33,919 nucleotides of DNA from Acidobacteriota bacterium (GCA_016195325.1 JACPZX010000064.1:1-33919), one strand, 5' to 3'. Shown: positions 23,183 to 32,004, counted from the first letter of the stretch. Made by a program: numbers and translations. Notes: generated from the letters alone by a model not told the origin.

Positions 23183-24445
23183 ATGTGCGTCAATCGAGCG
23201 CGCAGCCTCTGGACCGTCCTGCTGGCCGTGATCGTGCTGGCTTTCCTTCCCGCGTACGCGGGAAGGACGGCGCAGATTGTCGGCACGATCACTGACGAGA
23301 CCGGCGGACCGATCCAAGGGGCCCAGGTGACGGTGTCCGGGCCCGGTGTGCTGGGCCCGAGGAGCGTCAGCACCGATTCCGAAGGACGCTTCCGGATCAA
23401 CGCGGTGGACGCCGATCAGCCTCTGGAAGTCCTTGCCGAATCCGACGGCAAGGTCGCTGTGGAGTACCACGAGCTCCGGATCAAGCCCGAGAGGGTCAAC
23501 CATCTGGATCTCCGGCTCCGCAGCCGCGGCACGCACGACATCCTCGTTCTCATGGATGATCGCGTGCCCTACCATCAACTGGCTCTCGACGGAGCCCGAT
23601 CCACGCTTCCGGGGCACGTGCGCCTCATGGAGGTGGGGGAGGCGACGCCGTCGACGGGCCGCGGGATCCTCAGGGCTCTCGACGAGCACCCGAGCGCCGT
23701 CCTCGCCATCGGAGAGGAGGCGGCGCGCATCGCCCGCGCCTACGTCCGCGAGATCCCCGTCGTGCACTCCATGGTCCCCGACCCCGTCGTGGATCAGGAG
23801 ATGGCGGAGAGCCAGTGCGGGATCTCGCTCGTGGGGGGATTCGACCGCCAGATCGAGCGGCTCGCGCGGCTCGACGGCGGCATCCGGCGGGTCGGGATCC
23901 TCTACGACCCGTCGCGGCTGGATCACGCAGTTCGCGGGTTCCGGCGCGCCGCCGCCGCGGCGGGGATGACGGTGGTCGCCGCCCACATCCATCAGCCCGC
24001 GGACTTCGCCGGAGCGCTCGGCGATCTGTCGCGCGAAAGGCTCGACGCGTTCGTCGTGCTGATGGATCCGGACGTCTACACGGCGCAGAACTTCGAGCGC
24101 GTGAGGCGGTTCGCGCACGACCAGGACATCGTCCTGATCGTCCCCGACGCCTCGATGGCGGGGCCCGGAAAGATCTTCACGCTCGGCCCCGGCTTCTGGG
24201 AGTCGGGAGCGGTCGCGGGGATGCTGATCCGCCAGATCGTCGAGGGGCGCCTCAAGCCCATCGACGTCGGCATCCGGGAGGCGACCGAAGGGGAGGTGGC
24301 GGCCGCGAAGGCGGCGACGAATGTCCCCAGAGCGTGGGGGCCGTCTCCCGGGGGGGAGCTGCCCCTGATCGGGGCCACCGTCACCTCCGCGAGCCTGCGG
24401 ACCGGAGCGCCGGGGGGCGCGCCGGACGGTGACCGGAAGAAGTAG
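23183..24445 (+). CDS. Exported binding protein: CarboxypepD_reg domain fused to ABC_sub_bind-like domain
   Basis: 420 residues. A signal peptide (about 1-26) is followed by a carboxypeptidase-regulatory-like beta-sandwich (about 32-112: GTITDETGGPIQGAQVTVSG, STDSEGRFRI). Next comes a two-lobed periplasmic-binding-protein-like region (about 115-395) with IPVVHSMVPDPV, RRVGILYDPSR, LDAFVVLMDPDVY and a final GxxAGMLIRQIVEG. These resemble ABC_sub_bind (PF04392) proteins, which bind tryptophan-like or other small ligands. No ABC permease or ATPase genes are adjacent, so it may be an orphan receptor or serve a distant transporter. The start ATG 23183 has GGAGG five bases upstream, and a TTGACA promoter lies 72 bases before it. 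A strong terminator follows, so the gene is probably a single transcription unit. Domain fusion unusual; ligand unknown. Confidence 0.8.
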   Translation: MCVNRARSLWTVLLAVIVLAFLPAYAGRTAQIVGTITDETGGPIQGAQVTVSGPGVLGPRSVSTDSEGRFRINAVDADQPLEVLAESDGKVAVEYHELRIKPERVNHLDLRLRSRGTHDILVLMDDRVPYHQLALDGARSTLPGHVRLMEVGEATPSTGRGILRALDEHPSAVLAIGEEAARIARAYVREIPVVHSMVPDPVVDQEMAESQCGISLVGGFDRQIERLARLDGGIRRVGILYDPSRLDHAVRGFRRAAAAAGMTVVAAHIHQPADFAGALGDLSRERLDAFVVLMDPDVYTAQNFERVRRFAHDQDIVLIVPDASMAGPGKIFTLGPGFWESGAVAGMLIRQIVEGRLKPIDVGIREATEGEVAAAKAATNVPRAWGPSPGGELPLIGATVTSASLRTGAPGGAPDGDRKK

Positions 24446-24466
24446 TTCGCGCAAGAGCAGACACAT

Positions 24467-24485
24467 GGGAGCCCAACCGGCTCCC
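24467..24485 (+). other. First hairpin in the 3' region (GGGAGCC/GGCTCCC)
   Basis: A perfect seven-pair stem with loop CAACC lies 22 bases after the stop and 20 bases before the terminator stem. It may stabilise the transcript end or act together with the terminator. Confidence 0.45.
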
Positions 24486-24504
24486 GCGATGGGGGGTTAG
24501 GAGA

Positions 24505-24548
24505 GCCTCCGCGGTCCCAATCGGGATCGCGGGGGCTTTTTTCTTTTC
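24505..24548 (+). terminator. Strong intrinsic (Rho-independent) terminator
   Basis: A 14-pair stem with two G-T pairs (GCCTCCGCGGTCCC / GGGATCGCGGGGGC, loop AATC) is followed directly by TTTTTTCTTTT. It is the only classical intrinsic terminator found in the window and separates the binding-protein gene from the subtilase. Confidence 0.93.
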
Positions 24549-24593
24549 GGAGCGACGGCCGGAACGGGTGTACTCTTGGGCTCCCCGCTGGCG

Positions 24594-24599
24594 TAGACT
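24594..24599 (+). promoter_or_regulatory. Possible -10 box (TAGACT) for the subtilase
   Basis: TAGACT, a TAnnnT match, lies 26 bases before ATG 24626, allowing a leader of about 20 bases. No good -35 element is spaced correctly. Confidence 0.35.
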
Positions 24600-24625
24600 C
24601 GTCCCACACCCCCTGGGGAATCCAG

Positions 24626-27600
24626 ATGCGGAAGCACCTGCTCGCGCCGGTATTCGTCGCCTTGATCTGCGCGCTGACCGTTCCGGCCGCCGCGCCCTCC
24701 GGGGGAGAGCGCGCGCATCCCGCCCTGCGGCTTCGCTTCGCGGCGGGAGAGTTCCGGCCGGACGATTCCGCCCCGATCGCGCCGGTCTGGTTCCAGGCTG
24801 CCCCGGCGGGAACGAGCGCCGGTGGTCGGCGCTACCTCGTCGCGATGACCGCGGCCCCCCTTTCACCGGAAGAGCGCGCCCAGATGGAGGCGTCCGGAGC
24901 GCAGCTCCTCGGCTACGTCCCCGACGGCGGATACCGCCTCCGCGTGTCGCCCTACTTCGAGGACGATCTCCGCGCGCTCCCCTTCGTCGAGTGGCTCGGC
25001 GAGACCCCATCGCACTTCAAGGTCCACCCGGATCTTGCGACGATCGCGTCAGCCGGAGCCGGCGGCAGCGCCGTCAGGATCCGCGTGATCCTGGAATCGG
25101 ACGAGGACGCCGGGCGTTCTCTCGACATGCTGAGAGGCCTGGCGGAGCGGGCGTCCGCTTCGGGAAAGGATGGCGCGTGGCGCGTGGAGGCCGAGATCCC
25201 GGCACCGCGGCTCGCGTCGATCCTCTCGCGGCTCGCGGGCCTCCCGGAGGTCGAGGCGATAGAGCCCGTGCGGCCGATGCGCGCGCTGAACCAGGACGCC
25301 GTGTGGGTCCACCAGAGCTTCGTCGGCCCGTCGCCGCAGCAGACGCCGATCTTCAACCAGGGGATCTTCGGGTGCGGCCAGACGCTGGCCCTCGCCGACA
25401 CCGGACAGGACTACGACGCGTGCTTCTTCCGCGACGCCGTGAACGGCGCGCCGCCGATCTCCCTTTGCCTGTCCGCTCCGTGCCCCACAGCGGCCCCGGC
25501 GCTCAGCCGCCGGAAGGACATCCTCTACTACAACTGGTCCGGAACGCCGACCGGCGACGACGACACGTGCCCCGCGACGATCGGCGGGAGCGGTCACGGC
25601 ACGCACACGTCGGGCTCGCTCGCGGGGGACGCCTCCCCCTTCGCCGACTGCGCGGGCTTCACCACGTCCGGGCGCAACGGCGGAGACGGGCAGGCGCCGG
25701 GGGCGAAGCTGATCGTCGAGGAGATGGGGGACGGCCTCGAGTACCTCAACAACAACGGCGGGACGCTCTGGAACCTCGCGGACGTCGCCTACCGCACCGG
25801 CGCGCGCATCCACTCCGACTCGTGGGGGGGCGCCTGCCACGACGCGTTCGGGACCTGCATCCCGGGGTGCACCCTTCCGTACGACTCGTTCGCGCGCGAC
25901 GCCGACCTCGCGATGTGGACCTACCCCGATCTCCTCATGGTGATCGCGGCGGGGAACGCGGGGCAGTTCTGCCCGGCCCCCATCTCGGTCAACTCCCCCG
26001 GCATCGCGAAGAACGTCGTGACCGCTGGCTCGGTGGGGCACGGAGCGAGCGCGGACTTCCCGTCGTCGTTCTCGAGCCCGGGGCCCGTCTTCGACGGTCG
26101 CCTCAAGCCGACGGTCGCCTCCCAGGGGGAGTCGGTCGTCTCCGCCGCCTCCGACGCGAACCCCGCCTCGAACAACTGCTCGACCTGCCAGCTCGACGGG
26201 ACGTCGATGGCGACGCCCACGACCGCCGGCCTCGCGGCGCTCGTCCGCGAGTACTACACGGCGGGGTACTACGCGGCGGGCGCGCGCAGCGCCGGCGCCG
26301 GATTCGTTCCGTCGGGGGCGCTGTTGAAGGCGACCCTCATCGACGGCGCCGTCGCGCTCGGCCCGTCGGCCCCTCGCCCCGACTTCGACGCGGGCTACGG
26401 GCGCGTCCTCCTGAACGCGACCCTCGCCTTCACGGGGAGCCCCTTCAAGCTGCGCGCCGACGATCACCGTGAGGGGATCACCACCGGGAGCGTCGTCACG
26501 CACGCCTACGACGTTGCGGCCGGCACCCCTTTCCGGACGACGCTCGTCTGGACCGACTACCCCGCGGCGCTCGGCGCCGCCGTCGCGCGCGTCAACGAGC
26601 TGAAGCTCGAGGTCGTCGATCCCAACGGCGCCGTCTGGTTCCAGACGATCGACGCGGGGAGCGGCGCGCCGAAGCAGACGTCGAACCCGATCGACGCGCA
26701 CGACGCCCTCAATGTCGAGGAGAGGATCGTCTGGAGCGCGCCGGCGGCGGGACGATGGATCGTGCGCGTGCGCGGCGTCGCCGTGCCGTGGGGGCCCCAG
26801 CCCTTCGCCCTGCTCGTGCGCGGCGCGATCACAGACTGCCCCGCCCCGGCCGCCCCCGCCGCGCCCACGCTCTCGACCCCCGCCCAGCACCAGGTGCAGG
26901 TCTCGTGGGGCGCCGTCCCCGGCGCCGCCGCCTACAACGTGTATCGGAGCCTCGGGGCGTGCCCCGGCGCGCCGTGGATCCCGGTCGCGAGCGGCGTCAC
27001 CGGCACCAGCGCGCTCGACACGACGGTGTCGGGAGGCGCGGCGTACAGCTACTACGTCGCCGCGGCCTCCGATTCGAACGCCGCGTGCGAGTCCCCCCGA
27101 TCGCCGTGCGCGTCGATCGTGCCTACCGGCGACTGCACGCTCGACCCCGACTTCCGCGGCGTGACGGGGGCCTCGAGCGCCGGGACGGCCGGCTGCGGCG
27201 TCGTCGTCACCTGGGATCCCGCGTCGGCCCATTGCGGGTCCGACGTCCGCTACAACGTCTACCGGGGGACGGCCGCGGGGTTCGTCCCCTCTCCGTCGAA
27301 CCGCGTCGCGCGCTGCGTGATCGGGACCTCCTTCACCGACACGATCGGGCTCGCGACGGCGACCACGTACCACTACGTCGTGCGGGCCGAGGACGCAACC
27401 TCGGGGCACGGTGGCCCGTGCCGCGGCGGGAACGAGGAGGGAAACGCCGCCGAGGCGGGCACGGCCCCCTTCGGCCCCCCGGTCATTGGCACCTTCACCG
27501 ACGACGCGGGGGATACCGGCGTCGCGACCTTCTCCCCCGCCCCGCCGTGGACGATCGCGACGACCGGCGGCCACCTCGGGCCGCGCGTCTACACCGCGGC

Positions 27601-28417
27601 GAGCAACGACAGCGTCTGCTCCGACCTGACGAGCCCGGTCCTCACGCTCGACTCGCCCGCGTCGGGACCTACCCTCTCGTTTGCGACGATCCACGACCTG
27701 GAGTACGACCCGGTCGGCTTGTTCGGAGCGGAGGGTTCGGTCGGTCAGGTCGAGATTGCGACCGGTCCCGGCTTCACGAACTGGACGCGGGTTCCCCTCA
27801 CCCCCGACTACCCGGCTCTCGTCGAGTTCCCCCTCAACAACTGCACGACCACCGGCAACGTGGACAACTACTTCAGCGACACGAACCTGACGTACACGAC
27901 CTACACGGCGTCGCTCGCGAACTGGGCGGGGGGGGACGTCCGCATCCGGTTCCGACTCTCCGGCGATCTCCTCTATCCGGGGGGCCACTGGTGGATCGAC
28001 GAGGTGCGCGTGACGCGGAGCCTGGTTCCCAGCGCGTGCAGCACGGTCGCCGCGGGGCCGCCGCCGATCCCCGACGGCGCGACGATTCCGGGACAGCCCC
28101 TCTCGGTCACGATGAACGGCGGCAACCTCGTGTTGGCGTGGGACGCGGCCCGCTGCCCGGCGAGCGCCGTGAACGTCTACTGGGGGCACCTCGGGAGCTT
28201 CGGAAGCTTCGCGGGGGGCGTCTGCAACCTGCCCGCGAGCGGAAGCGCGACGATCTCCCTCCCGAACAACGTCTGGTTCCTCGTCGCCGCAACCGACGGC
28301 GGGGCCATTGACGGGAGCTGGGCGAAGGGGGGGAACGGAGCCGAGAAGATCTACGCGGGGGCCTCGGCCGCCTGCCCGGCGATCGCGCAGCACGTCACGA
28401 ACAACGGGTGTCCGTGA
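24626..28417 (+). CDS. Secreted subtilisin-like serine protease (S8) with C-terminal Fn3-like and sandwich modules
   Basis: 1263 residues. A signal peptide (about 1-23) and a prodomain of about 225 residues precede the S8 catalytic domain. The triad is D258 (LALADTGQDYD), H324 (GSGHGTHTSG) and S527 (LDGTSMATPTT), and AAGNAGQFC supplies the oxyanion Asn near 443. The Cys-rich insertions between Asp and His suggest disulfides and secretion. After about 610 come a beta-sandwich resembling a proprotein-convertase P-like domain (to about 735) and two fibronectin-type-III-like modules (VQVSWGAVPGAAAYNVYRS near 760 and VVVTWDPASAHCGSDVRYNVYRG near 865). A lectin/MAM-like beta region with WWIDEVRV near 1125 and a final Fn3-like piece complete the protein. 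It degrades extracellular protein, probably for nutrition. Its stop overlaps the ATG of an AraC regulator gene as TGATG. Confidence 0.93.
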   Translation: MRKHLLAPVFVALICALTVPAAAPSGGERAHPALRLRFAAGEFRPDDSAPIAPVWFQAAPAGTSAGGRRYLVAMTAAPLSPEERAQMEASGAQLLGYVPDGGYRLRVSPYFEDDLRALPFVEWLGETPSHFKVHPDLATIASAGAGGSAVRIRVILESDEDAGRSLDMLRGLAERASASGKDGAWRVEAEIPAPRLASILSRLAGLPEVEAIEPVRPMRALNQDAVWVHQSFVGPSPQQTPIFNQGIFGCGQTLALADTGQDYDACFFRDAVNGAPPISLCLSAPCPTAAPALSRRKDILYYNWSGTPTGDDDTCPATIGGSGHGTHTSGSLAGDASPFADCAGFTTSGRNGGDGQAPGAKLIVEEMGDGLEYLNNNGGTLWNLADVAYRTGARIHSDSWGGACHDAFGTCIPGCTLPYDSFARDADLAMWTYPDLLMVIAAGNAGQFCPAPISVNSPGIAKNVVTAGSVGHGASADFPSSFSSPGPVFDGRLKPTVASQGESVVSAASDANPASNNCSTCQLDGTSMATPTTAGLAALVREYYTAGYYAAGARSAGAGFVPSGALLKATLIDGAVALGPSAPRPDFDAGYGRVLLNATLAFTGSPFKLRADDHREGITTGSVVTHAYDVAAGTPFRTTLVWTDYPAALGAAVARVNELKLEVVDPNGAVWFQTIDAGSGAPKQTSNPIDAHDALNVEERIVWSAPAAGRWIVRVRGVAVPWGPQPFALLVRGAITDCPAPAAPAAPTLSTPAQHQVQVSWGAVPGAAAYNVYRSLGACPGAPWIPVASGVTGTSALDTTVSGGAAYSYYVAAASDSNAACESPRSPCASIVPTGDCTLDPDFRGVTGASSAGTAGCGVVVTWDPASAHCGSDVRYNVYRGTAAGFVPSPSNRVARCVIGTSFTDTIGLATATTYHYVVRAEDATSGHGGPCRGGNEEGNAAEAGTAPFGPPVIGTFTDDAGDTGVATFSPAPPWTIATTGGHLGPRVYTAASNDSVCSDLTSPVLTLDSPASGPTLSFATIHDLEYDPVGLFGAEGSVGQVEIATGPGFTNWTRVPLTPDYPALVEFPLNNCTTTGNVDNYFSDTNLTYTTYTASLANWAGGDVRIRFRLSGDLLYPGGHWWIDEVRVTRSLVPSACSTVAAGPPPIPDGATIPGQPLSVTMNGGNLVLAWDAARCPASAVNVYWGHLGSFGSFAGGVCNLPASGSATISLPNNVWFLVAATDGGAIDGSWAKGGNGAEKIYAGASAACPAIAQHVTNNGCP

Positions 28418-29256
28418 TGCCGCCCGCGGCCGCCCACCTCACGTATCGCTCCCTTCACCTCGGGGACGAGGTCGAGGTCTGGGACGTGGACTGCCGTTCC
28501 GGCGCCGGCCCCTGCGGGGAGGAGGAGGCCGCGGAGAGGTTCAACATCGTCTTCCCGAGAGCCGGCGTCTTCCGCAGGCACGCCTCGTGCGGCGAGACGC
28601 TCGCCGACGTGAACCAGGCCCTCTTCTTCCGGCCGGGCGAGCCGTACCGGGTGAGCCATCCCGCTCCCGGCGGCGACGCGTGCACGGTTCTGTCGTTCCA
28701 GGAGGCGCCCTTCCTCGACGCGACGGACGGGACTCTCCCCGTGACTTCGCTCCTCGCAGACGCCGCGACGCATGCGAAGATGCGGCTCCTCCGCACCCGA
28801 TCGACGTCCGGCGCCGCCTCGCCCCTCGAGACGGAGGAGCGCGCTCTGCTCCTCCTGGGCGATCTCGCCGCCCGCGCTCAGCGCGCCGCCGGCCGCCCGG
28901 TCACCGCGCGGCGCGAGGCGACGCGGCGGCGGAGGCGGGAGCTGGCGGAGGCGGCGCGCGAGATCCTCGCGGCGCGTTTCCGCGAGAAGCTGACGCTCGC
29001 CAGGATCGCGCGCGAGATCGCCTCGTCCCCCTTTCACCTCGCCCGACTCTTCCGCGCCGAGACGGGACTCCCCGTCCACCGCTATCTGAACCGGCTGCGC
29101 CTCCGCGAGGCGATCGAGAGGATCGACGCGGGCGCCCCCGATCTGTCGGCCCTCGCCTGCGACGTCGGCTTCAGCAGCCACGCCCACTTCACCGACGCCT
29201 TCCGGCGCGAGTTCGGCATGCCGCCGTCGCGCGCCCGCATCCCCTCGGGGGCCTGA
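28417..29256 (+). CDS. AraC-family transcriptional regulator
   Basis: 279 residues. The C-terminal 100 hold two helix-turn-helix motifs: LTLARIAREIASSPFHLARLF (first HTH) and LACDVGFSSHAHFTDAFRREFGMPPSRAR, the classic AraC signature with GFxSxxHFxxxFRrxxGxxP. The N-terminal half is a cupin-like effector domain (RFNIVFPRAGVFRRH ... NQALFFRPGEPYRVSHPAPGG) that would bind a small molecule or peptide cue. It begins at ATG 28417, overlapping the protease stop (TGATG); GTG 28408 is a possible earlier start. Direct coupling to the protease gene is unusual for AraC genes and suggests autoregulation or control of the protease or neighbouring secreted proteins. Effector unknown. Confidence 0.92.
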   Translation: MPPAAAHLTYRSLHLGDEVEVWDVDCRSGAGPCGEEEAAERFNIVFPRAGVFRRHASCGETLADVNQALFFRPGEPYRVSHPAPGGDACTVLSFQEAPFLDATDGTLPVTSLLADAATHAKMRLLRTRSTSGAASPLETEERALLLLGDLAARAQRAAGRPVTARREATRRRRRELAEAAREILAARFREKLTLARIAREIASSPFHLARLFRAETGLPVHRYLNRLRLREAIERIDAGAPDLSALACDVGFSSHAHFTDAFRREFGMPPSRARIPSGA

Positions 29257-29322
29257 TCCCGGAGCCGCGGAGCAACCCGCCGGCGCCCTGACGGTACTAA
29301 GGGCGTGGGAGGACCTCCGCTC

Positions 29323-31191
29323 ATGCCGGGCCGTCGCCAATCCCTCGCCTTCGTCGCCCCCCTCCTCGCCCTCCTCCTCCCCGCCGTCGCGGTGGCCGCG
29401 GGGCCGGCCGATCCGGCCTCCGCCGGACCGCTCACGCAGATCTCTGGCCCCTCTCTCTTCACCAGTTGCACCGCCGATTCCCCGAACCTCCAGGGAGGGA
29501 CGAACTACCCGGCGACGGAGGTCGAGACCTGGGTGGATGTGAACCCGGTCAACCCGATGAATGTCGTCGCGGTGTGGCAGCAGGATCGCTGGTCGAACGG
29601 CGGGGCGCGGGGTCTCGGGATCGGCGTCAGCTTCGACGGCGGCGGCACGTGGAGCGTGTCGGCGCTCCCTTGGCTGACGCTGTGCTCGGGAGGGACCTAC
29701 CAGCGGGCGAGCGATCCGTGGATCTCGTTCGCACCCAACGGCGACCTGCACCTCGCCGCCCTCCTCCTCGACACCGGCTTCGGCGCGGCGCACGCCATGG
29801 TGGTGAGCCGCTCGACCGACGGCGGGATGACCTGGTCGCCGCCCACCGGCCTGATCACGGGCGCGTCTCCCCTCGTGAACGACAAGGAGTCGATCACCGC
29901 CGACGCGACCGACCCGAACTTCGTCTACGCCGTCTGGGATCGCGTCGACATCGGGACCGGGACGGGGCCGACCTATTTCACGCGAAGCGCCGACGGCGGA
30001 GCCACGTGGGAGCCCGCCCGCGTCATCCACGATCTCGGCACCGGCAACCAGACGCTGGGCAACCAGGTCGTCTCGCTCCGCGACGGAACGCTCGTCGTCT
30101 TCTTCACGGAGATCTACCGCGCCTTCCGCTTCACCGAGACGTACCTCTCGGCCCTCAGGTCGCACGATCGAGGGGCGAGCTGGGAGCCCGTCACCACGAT
30201 CGTCCGCGCCACGAGCCCGATCGCCGCGGTGGCTCCCGACACCTCGGCTCGCGTGCGGGACGGGGCGTTCCTCTTCGACGTCGCCGCCGATCCGCGCACG
30301 GGGGCGCTGTACGCGGTCTGGCAGGAGGACGCCGGGGGCGCGTCGCACTATCCGCTCATCCGGTTCGTCCGCTCCGTGGACGGAGGGGCCACCTGGTCCG
30401 CGTCGATCGTCGTCAACAGGACCCCTGCGGCCCAGACCGTGCTCGACCGCCAGGCCTTCACCCCCGCCGTGCACGTCGCGGGAAACGGGACGATCGCCAT
30501 CACGTACGCCGACTTTCGCGACAACGACCCGCAGCCGGGATCGGCCACCGCGAACTTCTTCCTCTGGTGTCATCCTCAGGCGGCCGACTGCCTGAGGCAA
30601 GGAGGGTGGCGCGAGGTCCGCCTCACCGACGACCCCTACGACATCGAGATCGCCCCGGTCGCCAACGGCCTCTTCCTCGGGGACTACCAGGGGCTCGCGG
30701 CGGGAGAGAGGGACTTCACCGCCCTGATGGTCCAGACGAGCCCGACCGATCGGGCGAGCGTCTTCTCGCAGCGGATCGTCTTCGAGGATCGGTTCGACCC
30801 GCGCGGTCCGGGGTGGTGGAGGAAGCAGATCCGGCGCCTCGGCCAGGGACGTGCGTCTCCCGACATCGACAGGCCGACGGTGCTCCTCGCCCTCTCGGGA
30901 ATCCGCGCCGTGCACGATCTCTTCGACGGCGTCACGGGGCTCGCCCCGCTCTCGCGCGCTCTCGATCCCGGCGAGCAGGATTTTCGCGCCCGCGCGTCGA
31001 GGCACGTCCTCGTCCTCCTCCTGAACCTCTTCACGGGGCGCGTGACCCCTTGGACTCGGGTCACCGCCGGGCTCACGGCCGGCGACGCCGCGGCGGATGT
31101 CGTCCGTGTCCTCGGGGACCCCGCCTCGACGCGGGCCGAGATCGAGGCGGCCGGGAAGATGGCCGAGAGGATCAATGACCCGGGGGAGTAA
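29323..31191 (+). CDS. Exported sialidase-like (BNR/Asp-box) beta-propeller protein
   Basis: 622 residues. A signal peptide (about 1-25, AVAVAA-G) precedes a propeller with five Asp-box motifs (SxDxGxxW): SFDGGGTWS, STDGGMTWS, SADGGATWE, SHDRGASWE and SVDGGATWS. Such repeats occur in sialidases and many non-catalytic exo-propellers. The sialidase Arg triad and RIP motif are not evident, so enzyme activity is uncertain. The last 120 residues (from about RGPGWWRKQIRRLGQGRA) form a separate helical region, ending in AGKMAERINDPGE, that I do not recognise. Start ATG 29323 has GGGAGGA about ten bases upstream, preferred over GTG 29305. A TACTAA element at 29295-29300 may be part of its promoter. 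Secreted glycan- or protein-binding is the most that can be said. Confidence 0.85.
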   Translation: MPGRRQSLAFVAPLLALLLPAVAVAAGPADPASAGPLTQISGPSLFTSCTADSPNLQGGTNYPATEVETWVDVNPVNPMNVVAVWQQDRWSNGGARGLGIGVSFDGGGTWSVSALPWLTLCSGGTYQRASDPWISFAPNGDLHLAALLLDTGFGAAHAMVVSRSTDGGMTWSPPTGLITGASPLVNDKESITADATDPNFVYAVWDRVDIGTGTGPTYFTRSADGGATWEPARVIHDLGTGNQTLGNQVVSLRDGTLVVFFTEIYRAFRFTETYLSALRSHDRGASWEPVTTIVRATSPIAAVAPDTSARVRDGAFLFDVAADPRTGALYAVWQEDAGGASHYPLIRFVRSVDGGATWSASIVVNRTPAAQTVLDRQAFTPAVHVAGNGTIAITYADFRDNDPQPGSATANFFLWCHPQAADCLRQGGWREVRLTDDPYDIEIAPVANGLFLGDYQGLAAGERDFTALMVQTSPTDRASVFSQRIVFEDRFDPRGPGWWRKQIRRLGQGRASPDIDRPTVLLALSGIRAVHDLFDGVTGLAPLSRALDPGEQDFRARASRHVLVLLLNLFTGRVTPWTRVTAGLTAGDAAADVVRVLGDPASTRAEIEAAGKMAERINDPGE

Positions 31192-31194
31192 ACT
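31189..31194 (+). promoter_or_regulatory. -10 box (TAAACT) five bases before a start codon
   Basis: TAAACT includes the stop codon of the previous gene and lies five bases before ATG 31200. There is no Shine-Dalgarno sequence, which is consistent with a leaderless transcript. Confidence 0.4.
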
Positions 31195-31199
31195 GGGTC

Positions 31200-32003
31200 A
31201 TGACTAGTGGAAGCTCGAAGAGTGCCGGCCTCGTCGCCCTGACCCGCGAAGTAAGCCCCTCCATCACCCGCTGCGAGCTGACCCATCTCGATCGCGAGCC
31301 GATCGATCTCGAGACGGCCCGGAGGCAGCACGCCGCCTACGAGCGCGCGCTCGCGGATCTCGGTTGCGAGGTGGTCCGGATCCCCGAAGCCCCCGATCTC
31401 CCCGACGCCGTCTTCGTCGAGGACGCCGCGATCATCCTCGACGAGGCGGCGATCGTCATGCGGCCGGGGGCGCCGGCGCGCCGCGCGGAGACTCCGGCCG
31501 TGGCGGAGGTCGTGGGCAGGTACCTCCCTCTCCTCCGCATGGCGGGCCCCGGGACGGTCGACGGCGGCGACGTCCTCCGCCTCGGGAGGACGCTCTACGT
31601 CGGGCGGTCGCGCCGGAGCGACGCGGCGGGGCTCGCGGAGCTGGCCCGCCGCGCCGGGACGCTCGGATGGCGCGTCGAGGGGGTCGACCTCCGCGGCTGC
31701 CTCCACCTGAAGACCGCCGTGACGGAGGTCGGCGACGGCCTCGTCCTCGCGAACCCGGCCTGGGTCGACCCCGCCGCCTTCGCTCCGGCGGACGTGATCG
31801 AGTCCGACCCTGCCGAGCCGTTCGGCGCCAACTCCCTCCGCGTCGGCGACGCCGTGATTCACCCACTCGCCTTCCCCCGCACCCGCGCACGCCTCGAGGC
31901 GCGCGGAGTGCGCGTCGTTCCGGTTGCGGCGGCGGAGCTCGCGAAGGCCGAGGGGGGCGTCACCTGCTGCAGCCTGATCATCGACCGGCCGCGGGTGCGA
32001 TAA
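31200..32003 (+). CDS. Dimethylarginine dimethylaminohydrolase / amidinotransferase-family hydrolase
   Basis: 267 residues, pentein fold. Motifs in order are PDAVFVEDAAI (Glu/Asp guanidine contacts), TVDGGDVLRLG, RGCLHLKTAVTEVGDG with the catalytic His near 168, EPFGANSLRVG, and GGVTCCSLI with the nucleophilic Cys near 255. The short length and the motif set match DDAH and related arginine-modifying hydrolases rather than the 400-residue arginine deiminases. It should hydrolyse arginine or N-methylarginine to citrulline with release of ammonia or a methylamine. It stands nine bases before proline dehydrogenase, and an arginase operon lies 8 kb upstream, consistent with arginine/proline breakdown. 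Start ATG 31200 lacks a ribosome site but follows a TAAACT box. Exact substrate not decided. Confidence 0.88.
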   Translation: MTSGSSKSAGLVALTREVSPSITRCELTHLDREPIDLETARRQHAAYERALADLGCEVVRIPEAPDLPDAVFVEDAAIILDEAAIVMRPGAPARRAETPAVAEVVGRYLPLLRMAGPGTVDGGDVLRLGRTLYVGRSRRSDAAGLAELARRAGTLGWRVEGVDLRGCLHLKTAVTEVGDGLVLANPAWVDPAAFAPADVIESDPAEPFGANSLRVGDAVIHPLAFPRTRARLEARGVRVVPVAAAELAKAEGGVTCCSLIIDRPRVR

Positions 32004-32004
32004 T
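31999..32004 (+). promoter_or_regulatory. -10 box (GATAAT) before proline dehydrogenase
   Basis: GATAAT (five of six to TATAAT) overlaps the stop of the upstream hydrolase gene. It ends eight bases before ATG 32013, with no Shine-Dalgarno sequence, and suggests leaderless initiation within the pair. Confidence 0.42.

Noticed and set aside
25049-28393. A 1114-codon open frame on the minus strand
   Set aside because: It lies entirely antisense to the subtilase gene, which has a complete catalytic triad. Its composition is Arg/Gly/Val-rich and low-complexity, as expected from antisense of GC-rich coding DNA.
28351-31005. An 884-codon minus-strand open frame
   Set aside because: It is antisense to the AraC and BNR genes, both strongly supported. 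No motif is recognised in it.
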